Below the pieces are notes generated by a model, which was not told the DNA's origin, searched no databases, and saw nothing but the letters and a program-made list of their open reading frames with translations. DNA of 64,000 nt, from the NCBI RefSeq assembly GCF_022213955.1, contig NZ_JAKNTW010000003.1:62001-126000 (forward strand), read 5' to 3'. Position numbers and translations under genes: made by a program. This DNA comes from Dolomitihabitans soli (GTDB taxonomy: Bacteria > Actinomycetota > Actinomycetes > Streptosporangiales > Streptosporangiaceae). Shown one piece after another: positions 43,522 through 52,940 of this stretch (position 1 is the first letter of the stretch; every line of letters begins with the position of its first letter).

Positions 43522-43843
43522 GCAAGCTCCTCAACGTCGTGGATGTCGATGGTGACATGGCAGGGGAGCCGCCGCCGTCAGTTTGGCCGGACGCGGCGGT
43601 CGAGCGCCCGCGCCCGGAGTCGCCGCCGGACGATCACGGCGCTCTGCGCGCCGGCCTATCGGCCTGGGCCACCCGAATTCCTCAAAGAGACGGGCCGGGC
43701 CGACCTCTGTGACGCGCTGCTCGGCGACCCCGACGGCTCGAACACCGGCCAGCGCTCGGCACCGGAGCCGCACACGAGCTTCACTGGGCAGGGCAAGATC
43801 ATCCCGCGCATGTCCCCGGGCCTCGATCGAGAGGGCAACCAGG
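43522..43843. other. Gap with a protein-like remnant
   Basis: No gene with a start. The plus strand at 43640-43860 reads protein-like (FLKETGRADLCDALLGDPDG, GQGKIIPRMSPGLDREGNQV) but I do not recognise it. The next 130 bases hold the sulfatase fragment. Confidence 0.35.
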
Positions 43844-43972
43844 TCATCCAGTGGGCAAGCCGACCGCCGGCGTCCGTACGTCGGGATGGATGCCGAGCGC
43901 GCCGCGGTCGGCGTACCCGTGGTCGTCGGAGACGATCAGGACGATGCTCGGCCGGCGTTTGGCTCCACGCAC
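43844..43972 (-). pseudogene. Sulfatase N-terminal fragment
   Basis: 42 codons on the minus strand: RRPSIVLIVSDDHGYADRGA, then LGIHPDVRTPAVGL, then a TGA. This is the metal-binding start of type I sulfatases (VLI-DDHGYADLGALG-HPDVRTPN). It lies 16 bases after the stop of the GntR gene. It is a broken relative of the intact sulfatase at 51456. Confidence 0.7.
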
Positions 43973-43988
43973 CAGCGCGAGCCGCCGG

Positions 43989-44747
43989 TCAACCTGACTC
44001 CGTGGTTGTCTCGGCCGGCGGCGTTTCCGGCGGCGAGTTCTCGGTGAGTTTGGATTCTATGCCGATGTAGTGGTCATGGATCGCCGCACGCGCCCGGTCC
44101 GGATCGCCACTGAGAATCGCTTCGTAGATGACGGCGTGGCCGTGGTAGGCATCCATCGGCGTGCGACCGCGCGACGGTGGCGCCGCGGCGTGGAAGGCGA
44201 GCCAGAACTGGTCGAACAGTCTCAGCAGCATCCCGTTGTCGAGATCGCGGAACAGCAGCTGGTGGAACTGGCGGTCCTGCTCAGGGAAGCCCTTCCCTTG
44301 TTCGGCGAGCCTGCGCATCGTGTCCAGGTTCTCTCGCAGCGCGGCGACGCTCGTGGGCGACATGGCCCGCATCGCGTCGGCGACCAGGCTGGATTCGAGG
44401 GTCTTCCGCAACGCGACCAACTCTCGCAGTGCGCGATGGTCTTGCATGAGGCCGTAGGGGAGCTGGTCGAGCAGCGGAGTAAAGGAGAAGTGGCATACAT
44501 AGACGCCGCTGCCGCGACGCGTCTCCAGGACGCCGGTGGACTCCAGCGCCTTGACCGCCTCGCGGACCGAGTTGCGACTGACCCCGAACAGCCGGGCCAG
44601 TTCGGACTCCGGCTTGAGCGGGTCACCGGGGCGCAGGCCCATCTTGAGGATGTAGTTTCTGATCTCCTGCTGCACGATCTTGTGCAGCGGAGGGCTGTTG
44701 TCGAGCCGCCGGAAGTCCGGCTGCCCGTCGTCCGCTCGAGTCGCCAC
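43989..44747 (-). CDS. FadR/NanR-type GntR regulator of the sialidase locus
   Basis: A 252-residue regulator of the FadR subfamily. The winged helix is HKIVQQEIRNYILKMGLRPG, PESELARLFGVSRNSVREAV and LESTGVLETRRGSGVYV (residues 21-79). The FCD-type helical ligand domain follows (VALRKTLESSLVADAM, DRQFHQLLFRDLDNGMLLRL, HAVIYEAILSGDPDRARAAI). Metal-binding Asp and His positions are present. GTG at 44747 gives the usual length. It diverges from the ABC operon over two TGTAGGAYATCTTGC boxes. By context it resembles NanR, the sialic-acid regulator; the ligand is inference. Confidence 0.85.
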   Translation of the reverse strand: MATRADDGQPDFRRLDNSPPLHKIVQQEIRNYILKMGLRPGDPLKPESELARLFGVSRNSVREAVKALESTGVLETRRGSGVYVCHFSFTPLLDQLPYGLMQDHRALRELVALRKTLESSLVADAMRAMSPTSVAALRENLDTMRRLAEQGKGFPEQDRQFHQLLFRDLDNGMLLRLFDQFWLAFHAAAPPSRGRTPMDAYHGHAVIYEAILSGDPDRARAAIHDHYIGIESKLTENSPPETPPAETTTESG

Positions 44748-44778
44748 GTTCTGAATGACCTTCCCCTTCGTATCAACT

Positions 44779-44851
44779 TGTAGGATATCTTGCCAGTCTT
44801 GACACTGTGATAGGCGCAGCCTACGGTAACGAAATCTGTAGGACATCTTGC
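44779..44851. promoter_or_regulatory. Promoter of the glycan operon with paired direct-repeat boxes
   Basis: TGTAGGATATCTTGC (44779-44793) recurs as TGTAGGACATCTTGC (44837-44851). Between them TTGACA (44799-44804) and TACGGT (44822-44827) are 17 bases apart, a good sigma-70-like promoter for the rightward operon. The boxes flank it, as expected for repression by the GntR protein next door. Confidence 0.65.
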
Positions 44852-44889
44852 AGCAACGCGCTGGTATTCCGGTGCGAAGGAGGTCGTCG

Positions 44890-47055
44890 GTGTCAGGTGG
44901 AGGCCTGGATGGTGTGGTCCGAGACGACATCGCCGACAGCGGCACCATGCCCATCGTGCCGGATCGCGGTGCCTGCCAGCCGGTGCTGAGCTTACGGAAC
45001 CTGGTTGTCGAGTTCACGACGCCGGCGGGCGTGGTACGCGCGGTCGACGGGATGAGCTACGACGTCTACGGCGGCGAGACGCTCAGCGTGGTGGGGGAGA
45101 CCGGGTCGGGCAAGAGCGTCTCGGTGCTCGCCGCGCTGGGCCTGCTCCAGACGGCGAACCTGCGGCGGGTCTCCGGCGAGGTGATGCTCGCCGGCGTGGA
45201 TCTGCTGACCCTGCCGGAGGCGGAGCTGCGGCGGCGGCTCGGGCGTGACGTGGCGATGATCTTCCAGGACGCCATCTCCGCCCTCAACCCGGTCCAGCGA
45301 GTCGGCGAGCAGATCGCCGAGGGGCTGCGGGTGCACGACCGGGCCCTGACGGCCAACGCGGCGCGGGAGCGCGTCGTGGAGCTGCTCGAGATGGTGGGCG
45401 TGCCCCATCCGCGGGCCCGTTACGACCAGTACCCCCACCAGTTCTCCGGGGGGATGTGCCAGCGGGTGATGATCGCCATGGCGATCGCCAACCGCCCGAA
45501 GGTCCTGATCGCGGATGAGCCCACCACGGCGCTGGACGTGAGCGTCCAGGCGCAGATCCTCGACGTACTCCGGCTGGCGCGGGAGGAGACCGGCGCCGGG
45601 GTCGTGCTGATCACCCACGATCTCGGAGTGGTCGCCGAGACCGCCGACCGGGTCGCCGTGACCTACGGCGGCCGGATCGTGGAGACCGGCGACGTCATTT
45701 CGATCTTCACCCGGCCGCGACACCCCTATACCGCCGCCCTGATGCGCTCGCTGCCCCGGCTCGACAGCACGGCGGAACGGCTGCTCCCGATCCCGGGACA
45801 GCCGCCCGACCTCACCGAGATACCGCCGGGGTGTGCGTTCGCGCCGCGCTGTCCCACCGCCCGCGACCGCAGCGTCTGCGTACAGACCCGGCCGGAGTTG
45901 CGGGCCGACGACGCCGGTACCGGCGCGAGCGCCTGTCACTTCCCGGACGAGGCGGCGGCGAGGCCCGGAACGGGAGCCGGCGCGCAGCCACTGAGCAGCG
46001 ACGCGGCGGAGCCGGTGGCCACGCCGGCCGGTGCCGGCGACGCGGCACCGGAGTCGACCGTGCCGGTCCTGGAGGTCCGGGATGCGGTGAGCCGGTTCCC
46101 GGTGCGATCCGGGGTCTTCGCGCGGGCGACCGCCTGGGTGCACGCGGTGGACGGGGTGTCGCTGCGCATCCCGGCTGGGGGAACGCTCGGCCTGGTCGGC
46201 GAGTCCGGCTGTGGCAAGACCACGCTCGCGCGGCTCGTCCTGCGGCTGGTGGATCCGACCGGCGGGCAGATCCTCGTGGAGGGCGACGACGTCGGGCGGG
46301 CGGGCCGGGCCGGCCTGCGGCGGATTCGGCGGCGCGCGCAGATGGTCTTCCAGGATCCGTACGCCTCGCTGAATCCGCGCCTGACCGTCGGTGACAACGT
46401 GGCCGAGCCGCTGCGGCTGCAGCGCCTTCCCCGCGCGCGGCGCCGGGAAGACGTGCGCGAGCTGTTCAGCCGCGTGGGACTGCGGCCGGAGCACGCCGAC
46501 CGGTTCCCGGCGGAGTTCTCCGGCGGGCAGCGCCAGCGGGTGGCGATCGCGCGGGCCCTGGCATCCCGGCCCCGGCTGCTGATCCTCGACGAGCCGGTGT
46601 CCGCCCTGGACGTTTCGGTGCAGGCGCAGGTGCTGAACCTGCTGGCGGACCTGCAGCGGGAGTCCGGGATGGCGTACCTGTTCGTCAGCCACGATCTTTC
46701 GGTCATCCGCCAGGTCGCCGACCAGGTCGCGGTCATGTACCTCGGGAAGATCGTCGAGTCCGGGTCGGTGACCCGGGTGTACGACGACCCGCGCCACCCC
46801 TACACCCGTTCGCTGCTGGCGTCGGTGCCGGTACCGGATCCGGTCGGCCGTGAGACCCGGCGCCGGGTGCCGCTGGGCGGTGACGTCCCCAGTCCGGTGA
46901 ACCCGCCGTCGGGGTGCCGCTTCCGTACCCGGTGCCCGATCGCGGCGGCCCGCTGTGCCGAGGAGGAACCCTTGCTCCGTTCCGTCGCCGGCGGGCACAC
47001 GGCCTGCCACTTCGCCGACGAAGTTCACGATCTGGTACCGCAGGTGGGCACATGA
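44890..47055 (+). CDS. Dpp/Opp-type ABC transporter, two fused ATPase domains
   Basis: A 721-residue protein with two complete ABC cassettes of the dipeptide/oligopeptide type. Cassette 1 has Walker A GETGSGKS (residues 69-76), signature FSGGMCQR (about 184) and Walker [13 protein letters not shown] (about 204). Cassette 2 has GESGCGKT (about 437), FSGGQRQR (about 542) and [12 protein letters not shown] (about 562). Both end with the Cys-containing oligopeptide-type tail ([27 protein letters not shown]). GTG at 44890 is used because AAGGAGGT lies at 44877-44884. The stop overlaps the next gene (ATGA). In this context it probably imports a sialic-acid-like sugar; Dpp-type importers for sialic acid are known. 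Confidence 0.92.
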   Translation: MSGGGLDGVVRDDIADSGTMPIVPDRGACQPVLSLRNLVVEFTTPAGVVRAVDGMSYDVYGGETLSVVGETGSGKSVSVLAALGLLQTANLRRVSGEVMLAGVDLLTLPEAELRRRLGRDVAMIFQDAISALNPVQRVGEQIAEGLRVHDRALTANAARERVVELLEMVGVPHPRARYDQYPHQFSGGMCQRVMIAMAIANRPKVLIADEPTTALDVSVQAQILDVLRLAREETGAGVVLITHDLGVVAETADRVAVTYGGRIVETGDVISIFTRPRHPYTAALMRSLPRLDSTAERLLPIPGQPPDLTEIPPGCAFAPRCPTARDRSVCVQTRPELRADDAGTGASACHFPDEAAARPGTGAGAQPLSSDAAEPVATPAGAGDAAPESTVPVLEVRDAVSRFPVRSGVFARATAWVHAVDGVSLRIPAGGTLGLVGESGCGKTTLARLVLRLVDPTGGQILVEGDDVGRAGRAGLRRIRRRAQMVFQDPYASLNPRLTVGDNVAEPLRLQRLPRARRREDVRELFSRVGLRPEHADRFPAEFSGGQRQRVAIARALASRPRLLILDEPVSALDVSVQAQVLNLLADLQRESGMAYLFVSHDLSVIRQVADQVAVMYLGKIVESGSVTRVYDDPRHPYTRSLLASVPVPDPVGRETRRRVPLGGDVPSPVNPPSGCRFRTRCPIAAARCAEEEPLLRSVAGGHTACHFADEVHDLVPQVGT

Positions 47056-47960
47056 GCGCGCTACCCGCCGGCGCCCCGACGGTTGCGCCCCGACGGCGAC
47101 GGCTGGCGGCGGCACGCCGGTTCGCCCAGTCCCGGTCCGCCGTCGTCGGTGCGGTCGGGTTGGCCGCGCTCGTGGTGATGGCGCTGCTCGCGCCGATCGT
47201 CGCGCCGTTCGACCCGGCCGTGCAGGGCGGCGAGCCCTTGCTCGGCCCGTCCGGGACACACCTGCTCGGCACCGACCAGCTCGGCCGGGACATCGTCTCC
47301 CGGATGATCCACGGCGCTCGCGGCTCGCTGCTCGTCGCGGCCGGTGCCGCCGCGGTCGGCGCGGGCATCGGGGTCCCGCTGGGGCTTGTCGCCGGGTATC
47401 TGGGGCGGTGGGCCGACGCGGTCGCGATGCGGGTGGTCGACCTGCTGCTGGCGGTGCCCGGGATTCTGCTCGCGCTGGTCATCATCGCGGTGCTGGGGCC
47501 GGGCCGGCTCAACCTGATCCTGGCGATCGGGATCGGTGCGATACCGGAGTTCGCCCGGCTGACCCGGGTGGCGACCCTGGAGGTACGCGAGCGCGACTTC
47601 GTGCTGGCGGCCCGTGGGATGGGCGCGAGCACGCCGGACACGATGGCCCGCACCGTACTGCCGAACGTGCTCGGTCCGATCATGGTCCAGTTCGTCATCA
47701 CCGCGTCGATGGCGGTCGTGGTCGAGGCGGGGCTGAGCTTCCTCGGGCTCGGCACTCCGCCGCCGGCGCCATCGTGGGGCGGCATGCTCCAGGACGCCCG
47801 TTCGTACCTGTACCAGAGTCCGACCTACGGACTGTTCCCGGGGATCTGCCTGGCCGCCACCGTGTTCTTCCTGGAACGGATCGGGCGTGGCCTGCAGCTT
47901 GCGGTCGGTGGCGGCGGGCCGCGCGCGGCGGCGCGCGGCCTCGGCAGAGGAGCGGTGTAG
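47052..47960 (+). CDS. ABC transporter permease, DppC type
   Basis: A 302-residue membrane protein with the N-terminal region typical of DppC/OppC (FAQSRSAVVGAVGLAALVVM, then APIVAPFDP and HLLGTDQLGRDIVSRMIHGA). The EAA loop is EVRERDFVLAARGMGASTPD. About five or six membrane helices. Overlaps the ATPase gene by four bases; the DppB-type gene starts at the next base after its stop. Confidence 0.92.
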   Translation: MSALPAGAPTVAPRRRRLAAARRFAQSRSAVVGAVGLAALVVMALLAPIVAPFDPAVQGGEPLLGPSGTHLLGTDQLGRDIVSRMIHGARGSLLVAAGAAAVGAGIGVPLGLVAGYLGRWADAVAMRVVDLLLAVPGILLALVIIAVLGPGRLNLILAIGIGAIPEFARLTRVATLEVRERDFVLAARGMGASTPDTMARTVLPNVLGPIMVQFVITASMAVVVEAGLSFLGLGTPPPAPSWGGMLQDARSYLYQSPTYGLFPGICLAATVFFLERIGRGLQLAVGGGGPRAAARGLGRGAV

Positions 47961-48908
47961 ATGTACGGCTATCTGGTTCGCCGGCTGCTGCAGTTCGCGG
48001 TGGTGCTGCTGCTCGGGTCGGTCGCAGTGTGGGCGTTCGTACTCCTGCTGCCCGGCGACCCGGCCACGGTGTTGATCGGCCAAGACGCGACCGCCGCCGA
48101 GTTGGCCGCGGCCCGCGCCCGGATGGGGCTGGACCGGCCCTTCCTGGCGCAGTACGGGGTCTGGCTCGGCCACGCGCTCACCGGTGACCTCGGCGCGTCG
48201 TACTACTCGGGCCAGCCGGTGCTCACCGAGCTGATGGACCGGATCCCGGCGACGGTGCAGCTGGCCGGGTTCACGCTGGTGCTGACGCTGCTCATCGCGG
48301 TGCCGGTCGGCATCGTGGTGGCGTTGCGGCCGTACTCGGTCGTCGGCCGGGTCCTGCAGGGCTACCTCACGGTGGGCCTGGCGGTGCCGGCGTTCTGGCT
48401 CGGTCTGCTGCTCATCATCGTGCTCGCCGTGCAGCTGCGGTGGCTGCCCGCCTCCAGCGACTTCGTGCCGCTGTGGCAGGACCCCGGTGCCGCGCTGACC
48501 AGCACAATCCTGCCGGCGGCCGCCATCGCCGTGCACACCTCCAGCGTCACCGCCCGGTTCCTCGCCAACTCGCTGGGCGAGGTGATGGGCAAGGACTACA
48601 TCCGTACCGCCCGCGCCAAGGGCGTACCGGAACGGGACGTGATCCGCCGGCACGCCGTACGGAACGCCGCACTGCCGACCGTCACCATCGTCGGGCTCCA
48701 GCTCGGCAGCTTTCTCGGTGGCACCGTCGTCATCGAGGCCGTCTTCAACTACCCCGGACTCGGGCGGCTGCTCTACACCGCTATCGGGGAACGCGACTAC
48801 GCCCTGGTCCAAGGTGGGGTGCTGTTCGTCGTCGCCACGTTCCTGCTGCTGAATCTCCTGGTAGACGTGGCCTACGGCGCCCTAGATCCGCGTATCCGGC
48901 TCACCTGA
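47961..48908 (+). CDS. ABC transporter permease, DppB type
   Basis: A 315-residue permease with the DppB start MYGYLVRRLLQFAVVLLLGS, the ARARMGLDRPFLAQY block, GDLGASYYSGQPV and the EAA loop VMGKDYIRTARAKGVPERDV. The typical end FNYPGLGRLLYTAIGERDY is kept. It follows the DppC gene directly, with no spacer, so the two are made in balance. Confidence 0.93.
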   Translation: MYGYLVRRLLQFAVVLLLGSVAVWAFVLLLPGDPATVLIGQDATAAELAAARARMGLDRPFLAQYGVWLGHALTGDLGASYYSGQPVLTELMDRIPATVQLAGFTLVLTLLIAVPVGIVVALRPYSVVGRVLQGYLTVGLAVPAFWLGLLLIIVLAVQLRWLPASSDFVPLWQDPGAALTSTILPAAAIAVHTSSVTARFLANSLGEVMGKDYIRTARAKGVPERDVIRRHAVRNAALPTVTIVGLQLGSFLGGTVVIEAVFNYPGLGRLLYTAIGERDYALVQGGVLFVVATFLLLNLLVDVAYGALDPRIRLT

Positions 48909-48942
48909 CCTCCACCCCCACTCCACCTCAGAGGGCACCACC

Positions 48943-50493
48943 ATGACCATTTCTCCGCGACAGTCCCGCCTCATCTCCCGCCGCGCATTACTACGGACCG
49001 GCCTGGCGGCCACCGGCGCGCTCGCTGCGGCTCCGCTGCTCGGCGCCTGCGGTTCCGGCGACGGTGACAGCACCGGCGGTGACGCCGGCAAGCTCACGCT
49101 CGGTACGACGAAGATCATGCAGTTCGACCCGTACCTCACCAACACCGACATCCACCTCCATGCCTTCTACACGTACCTGGTCGACTACCCGACCGACAGC
49201 ACGTACGAGGCCATCCCCGCCGGCGCCGAGAAGTGGGAGTTCGCCGCCGACCAGGCGTCGGTCACCCTCACCCTGCGGGCGGCGAAATATCACTCCGGTG
49301 CGGCGGTCAGCGCAGCGGATGTCGTCGCCGGGATCAAGCGGGCGCTGAACCCCGACACCGCGTTCACCCTCGCGCAGCCGTCCGCGTTCATCGATACGGC
49401 GACCGCGGTCGACGATCGCACCGTGCGCGTCGACTTCAAGGCGCCCACCCCGGAGACGCTCGTCATCGACTGGATGTTCGCGTTCCCGCTGATTCCGGCG
49501 GACAAGAACACCCCGAAGCAGCTGGAACACGAGCCGGCCGGCTCCGGGGCGTTCCGGCTCGGGGAGTTCCAGCGCAACCAGCGTCTGACGCTGACGAAGA
49601 ACCCCGACTTCTACGATGCGGGCAAGCCATACCTCAACGAGGTCGAGTACCGGTTCTTCACCGACGAGGACGCGTTGGTGGCCGCGCTCGAGTCCGGCAC
49701 CGTCGACGGCGCCGCGTACATCGGGTTCCGGCACTCCGAGCGGCTGAAGGATCGGTTCACCCTGGTGGAGGGCGGTGGCCGGATGACCCTGTTCTTCATG
49801 AACGCCACCATCCCGCCGTTCGACAACAAGCTGCTGCGGCAGGCGCTGGCGCGGGCCATCGACCGCGAGCGGATCATCAAGCAGGTCAACTTCGGCATCG
49901 GCGACCCCATCTACACGGCGTTCATGCCGACGTCGCCCGCGTTCGACCGGGCGTACCTCGACTCGCATGGGTTCGACCTGGACGCGGCGGCCGCGATGCT
50001 GGAGAAGTCCGGCGGCGCGCGCAAGGCCACCGCGGGCGTGACCTCAGGAAGCCCCTCCGTGGAGGTGTTGCAGATCATCCAGGCGGACCTGAAGAAGATC
50101 GGGTTCGAGTTGGAGATCGCGCCGCAGGAGGAGGCCGCGTACCTCGAGGCGCTGTTCGCCAGCAAACTGCAGTGCACCGTCGCCGCGCAGCCGAACAATC
50201 TGCAGAGCCCGTCGCTGATCGCCCGGGGCCGGCAGATGCTGCCGGGCAAGGAGAACACGACGTTCCGCGAGCAGGTGCCGTCCGCGTACGTCGAGGCGGT
50301 GGCCGCGGCCGGCTCCGCGGTCACGCCGGAGGACCAGAAGGCCGCGTACGCGGCGCTGAACAAGGTCCTCGCCGAGGAGTCCTGGGCGATCGGGATCTCC
50401 ACCCAGCCGTCGCTGTTCGCGCTCGACAAGCGCGTCACCGGCCTGGCCACCGATCCCCGCGACTTCGTCACCCTCATCAACACGAAGGCCTGA
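48943..50493 (+). CDS. Family 5 solute-binding lipoprotein (Tat-type)
   Basis: A 516-residue extracytoplasmic binding protein of the peptide/nickel family. The N-terminus has a twin-arginine signal (SRRALLRTG, residues 12-20) and a lipobox LLGAC with the lipid-anchored Cys near residue 36. The family core is visible: AKYHSGAAVSAADVVAGIKR, NPDFYDAGKPYLNEVEYRFF, LLRQALARAIDRERI. It starts 34 bases after the last permease gene. It probably catches the sugar at the membrane for the Dpp-type importer. The family normally binds peptides; a sugar ligand is inferred from the neighbours. Confidence 0.9.
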   Translation: MTISPRQSRLISRRALLRTGLAATGALAAAPLLGACGSGDGDSTGGDAGKLTLGTTKIMQFDPYLTNTDIHLHAFYTYLVDYPTDSTYEAIPAGAEKWEFAADQASVTLTLRAAKYHSGAAVSAADVVAGIKRALNPDTAFTLAQPSAFIDTATAVDDRTVRVDFKAPTPETLVIDWMFAFPLIPADKNTPKQLEHEPAGSGAFRLGEFQRNQRLTLTKNPDFYDAGKPYLNEVEYRFFTDEDALVAALESGTVDGAAYIGFRHSERLKDRFTLVEGGGRMTLFFMNATIPPFDNKLLRQALARAIDRERIIKQVNFGIGDPIYTAFMPTSPAFDRAYLDSHGFDLDAAAAMLEKSGGARKATAGVTSGSPSVEVLQIIQADLKKIGFELEIAPQEEAAYLEALFASKLQCTVAAQPNNLQSPSLIARGRQMLPGKENTTFREQVPSAYVEAVAAAGSAVTPEDQKAAYAALNKVLAEESWAIGISTQPSLFALDKRVTGLATDPRDFVTLINTKA

Positions 50494-50523
50494 CCTGCCT
50501 GTCGGCCAATCGAAAGGAACCGC

Positions 50524-51456
50524 ATGACCCGCTTGGGCTACTGCACCGACGGACCGGACATGGCGCTGCTCACCGCCGTGTTCACCCCGTTCGACGAGGC
50601 TGGCGGACTCGCCCTCGACATCGTCGCGAAGCAGGCGGACGCGCTGGTCGCGTGGGGGTCGCCGGCGGCGTTCGTCGGCGGCACCGCCGGCGAGGGGGCG
50701 TCCATGTCGACCGCCGAGCGGATGGCGCTGGTCGAGCGGTGGTGCGAGGTCGCGGCCGGTCGGCTGGACGTTCTCGTCCATGTCGGCCACGCGAGCGTCA
50801 CCGAGGCCGGTCGGCTGGCGGCGCACGCGGAATCGCTGGGGGTGAAGGCGATCTCCGCGGTCCCCCCGTACTTCCATCGTCCCAACACAGTGGCCGCGCT
50901 GGTCGATGCCTGCGCGGCCATCGCGGACGCCGCCCCGACGCTGCCGTTCACCTACTACCACATTCCCTCGGTGACTGGAGTGAACCTGCGTGCCAGCGAC
51001 GTTCTGCTGGCCGCGCGGGAGAAGATCCCGACCTTCGCCGGGGTCAAGTTCGCCCACAACGACATGATCGACCTGCAACGCTGCCTGCACCTGGCGGGCG
51101 GGGAACAGGAGATCTACGTCGGCGTGGCCAAGCTGGTGCTCGCCGCATGGCAGTGGGGGGCCCGGGCCGCCATCGGGTCGGTGTACAACTTCGCCGGCCC
51201 GCTGTTCCGTCAGATGCTCGACCACGCCGCCAAAGGAGACCTGGCGGCCGCGCAACGGCTCCAACTCCAGGCACAGCAGGTCATCGACGCGGCCGGGCCG
51301 TACGGTGGCGAACTGGCCGGCTTCAAGGCGCTCGGCTCGCTGTTCGCCGTCGACTGCGGACCATGCCGGCAGCCGCTGGTGTCGCCCGGTTCGCAGGAGC
51401 TGGCCGGGCTACGCGCCGAGGTGGCCCGGCTCGGGTTCGGCGACGAGGTCCGCTGA
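50524..51456 (+). CDS. N-acetylneuraminate-lyase-like aldolase (DHDPS family)
   Basis: A 310-residue TIM-barrel aldolase. It has VGGTAGEGASMSTAERMAL (substrate carboxylate loop), the tyrosine segment FTYYHIPSVTGVNLRA and the Schiff-base lysine in IPTFAGVKFAHNDMIDLQRC. The YYHIPxxTGV and the IPTF-G-KF-x2-D-(L/M)xD patterns, with GSVYNFAGPLF near residue 220, closely resemble animal-type N-acetylneuraminate pyruvate lyase rather than DapA. The likely reaction is the split of a sialic-acid-like sugar into pyruvate and an amino- or hydroxy-hexose. No ManNAc kinase or epimerase gene is in the window. Confidence 0.85.
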   Translation: MTRLGYCTDGPDMALLTAVFTPFDEAGGLALDIVAKQADALVAWGSPAAFVGGTAGEGASMSTAERMALVERWCEVAAGRLDVLVHVGHASVTEAGRLAAHAESLGVKAISAVPPYFHRPNTVAALVDACAAIADAAPTLPFTYYHIPSVTGVNLRASDVLLAAREKIPTFAGVKFAHNDMIDLQRCLHLAGGEQEIYVGVAKLVLAAWQWGARAAIGSVYNFAGPLFRQMLDHAAKGDLAAAQRLQLQAQQVIDAAGPYGGELAGFKALGSLFAVDCGPCRQPLVSPGSQELAGLRAEVARLGFGDEVR

Positions 51457-52913
51457 TGCCCAACGTTCTGGTCATCCAGGCCGACCAGTTCCGGGCGGAC
51501 TGCCTCGGCGTCGCGGGCAACCCGGACGTGCGTACTCCCAACCTGGACCGGCTGGCCGGCGACGGCGTCCGATACCGCAACGCGTTCTGCCCGTTCCCGG
51601 TCTGCACCCCATCCCGGTACTCGCTGCTGTCCGGCCTGCACGTGCGCCAGCATTCTGGGTGGACGAACCGTTGCACTCTCCCGCCCGGCGTCGACACGTT
51701 CCCGCGGGCGTTGCGGCGCGCCGGGTACCGGACGGCGGCGGTCGGCAAGATGCACTTCACGCCGACGTACCTCGACGTCGGCTACGACCACATGCAGCTC
51801 GCCGAGCAGGACGGGCCCGGCCGGTACGACGACGACTACCACCGGGAACTGGCCGCGGCAGGGCTGGCGCCGGTGACCGACCTCGTCGACCAGGAGCAGG
51901 AGTTCCGCGCGCAGGCACCCCGGTCGTACTGGGAGACCTTCGGTAGCGGACGGTCGGACCTGCCGGAACAGTGGCACTCCACCACCTGGATCGGCGAACG
52001 GGCCCGTACCGTGCTGGCCGGCTGGTCCGACGGCGCCGATCAGTTGCTGCACGTGTCGTTCATCAAGCCGCACCACCCGTTCGACCCGCCCGCGGGCTGG
52101 GACGACCTGTACGACCCGGCGACGCTGACCCCGTTACCGGGCTGGACGGACACGATTCCGGCAGGCGACCAGCGGCACCGGCGGGAGTACTTCGACAACG
52201 AACCGCTGACACTGCCGATGCTGCAACGGGTGATGGCGCACTACTACGCCACCATCACGCAGCTGGACCACCAGGTGGGCCGTCTGCTCGACCTGCTCCG
52301 GGAGCGCGGGCTCTACGACGACACACTGATCATCTTCACCGCCGACCACGGAGAGTACCTCGGCTTCCACCACCTGCTCCTCAAGGACGGGCCGATGTAC
52401 GACCCGGTGGTGAAGGTGCCGCTGCTGGTCAAGTTTCCGGGCGGGCGGCGACACGGCGATGTCGCCGACGCGCTTGTCTCGCTGATCGACATCGCCCCGA
52501 CGATCCTGGCGAGCTGCGGCGTGCGGCCGGCGTCACCGCTGCCCGGTCGCGACCTGGCCGACCCGGTGGCCGGGCACGACTGTGTCTTCGCCGAGACCCG
52601 CCGCCGGCTGGGCGCCGGGGGCATGGCCCGCACCGACCGGTACAAACTTCTGTGGTCCGAGACGGCCGGAGAGTCCTTCTTCGACCTGGCAGCCGACCCG
52701 CACGAGCTGACCGACCTTCTCAGCGACCCCGCCTACGGTGATGCGCTCGGGCAGCTGCGCGAGGCTGTTACGCGGTGGGCGCTCTACGACGGAACCCCAC
52801 CTACCTATGTGGACCTCAGCGCTCCGCAACGCGGCATCACCACCGAGGACGACCGTGTCGCGCGGCGCGAGCTCTTCGCGACCGCGGTCGCCAGGCACCG
52901 CACCGACTCGTGA
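51456..52913 (+). CDS. Type I sulfatase
   Basis: A 485-residue sulfatase. Metal-binding start LVIQADQFRADCLGVAGNPD then VRTPNLDRLAGDG. The formylglycine motif is CTPSRYSLLSG (Cys near residue 50), the canonical CxPxR, so activation by a formylglycine-generating enzyme is expected. The second metal site is FTADHGEYLGFHHLLLKDG. No signal peptide, so it is cytoplasmic. The ATG overlaps the stop of the aldolase by one base. It probably removes sulfate from an imported sugar or short oligosaccharide. The combination with sialic-acid genes is unusual. Confidence 0.92.
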   Translation: MPNVLVIQADQFRADCLGVAGNPDVRTPNLDRLAGDGVRYRNAFCPFPVCTPSRYSLLSGLHVRQHSGWTNRCTLPPGVDTFPRALRRAGYRTAAVGKMHFTPTYLDVGYDHMQLAEQDGPGRYDDDYHRELAAAGLAPVTDLVDQEQEFRAQAPRSYWETFGSGRSDLPEQWHSTTWIGERARTVLAGWSDGADQLLHVSFIKPHHPFDPPAGWDDLYDPATLTPLPGWTDTIPAGDQRHRREYFDNEPLTLPMLQRVMAHYYATITQLDHQVGRLLDLLRERGLYDDTLIIFTADHGEYLGFHHLLLKDGPMYDPVVKVPLLVKFPGGRRHGDVADALVSLIDIAPTILASCGVRPASPLPGRDLADPVAGHDCVFAETRRRLGAGGMARTDRYKLLWSETAGESFFDLAADPHELTDLLSDPAYGDALGQLREAVTRWALYDGTPPTYVDLSAPQRGITTEDDRVARRELFATAVARHRTDS

Positions 52914-52940
52914 CCCCCCATGAGGAGAGGAACGACGATC

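Noticed and set aside
49233-52913. A 1226-codon open frame through the binding protein, aldolase and sulfatase
   Set aside because: Only its last part (from 51456) is the sulfatase. The rest is an out-of-frame shadow of the two upstream genes.
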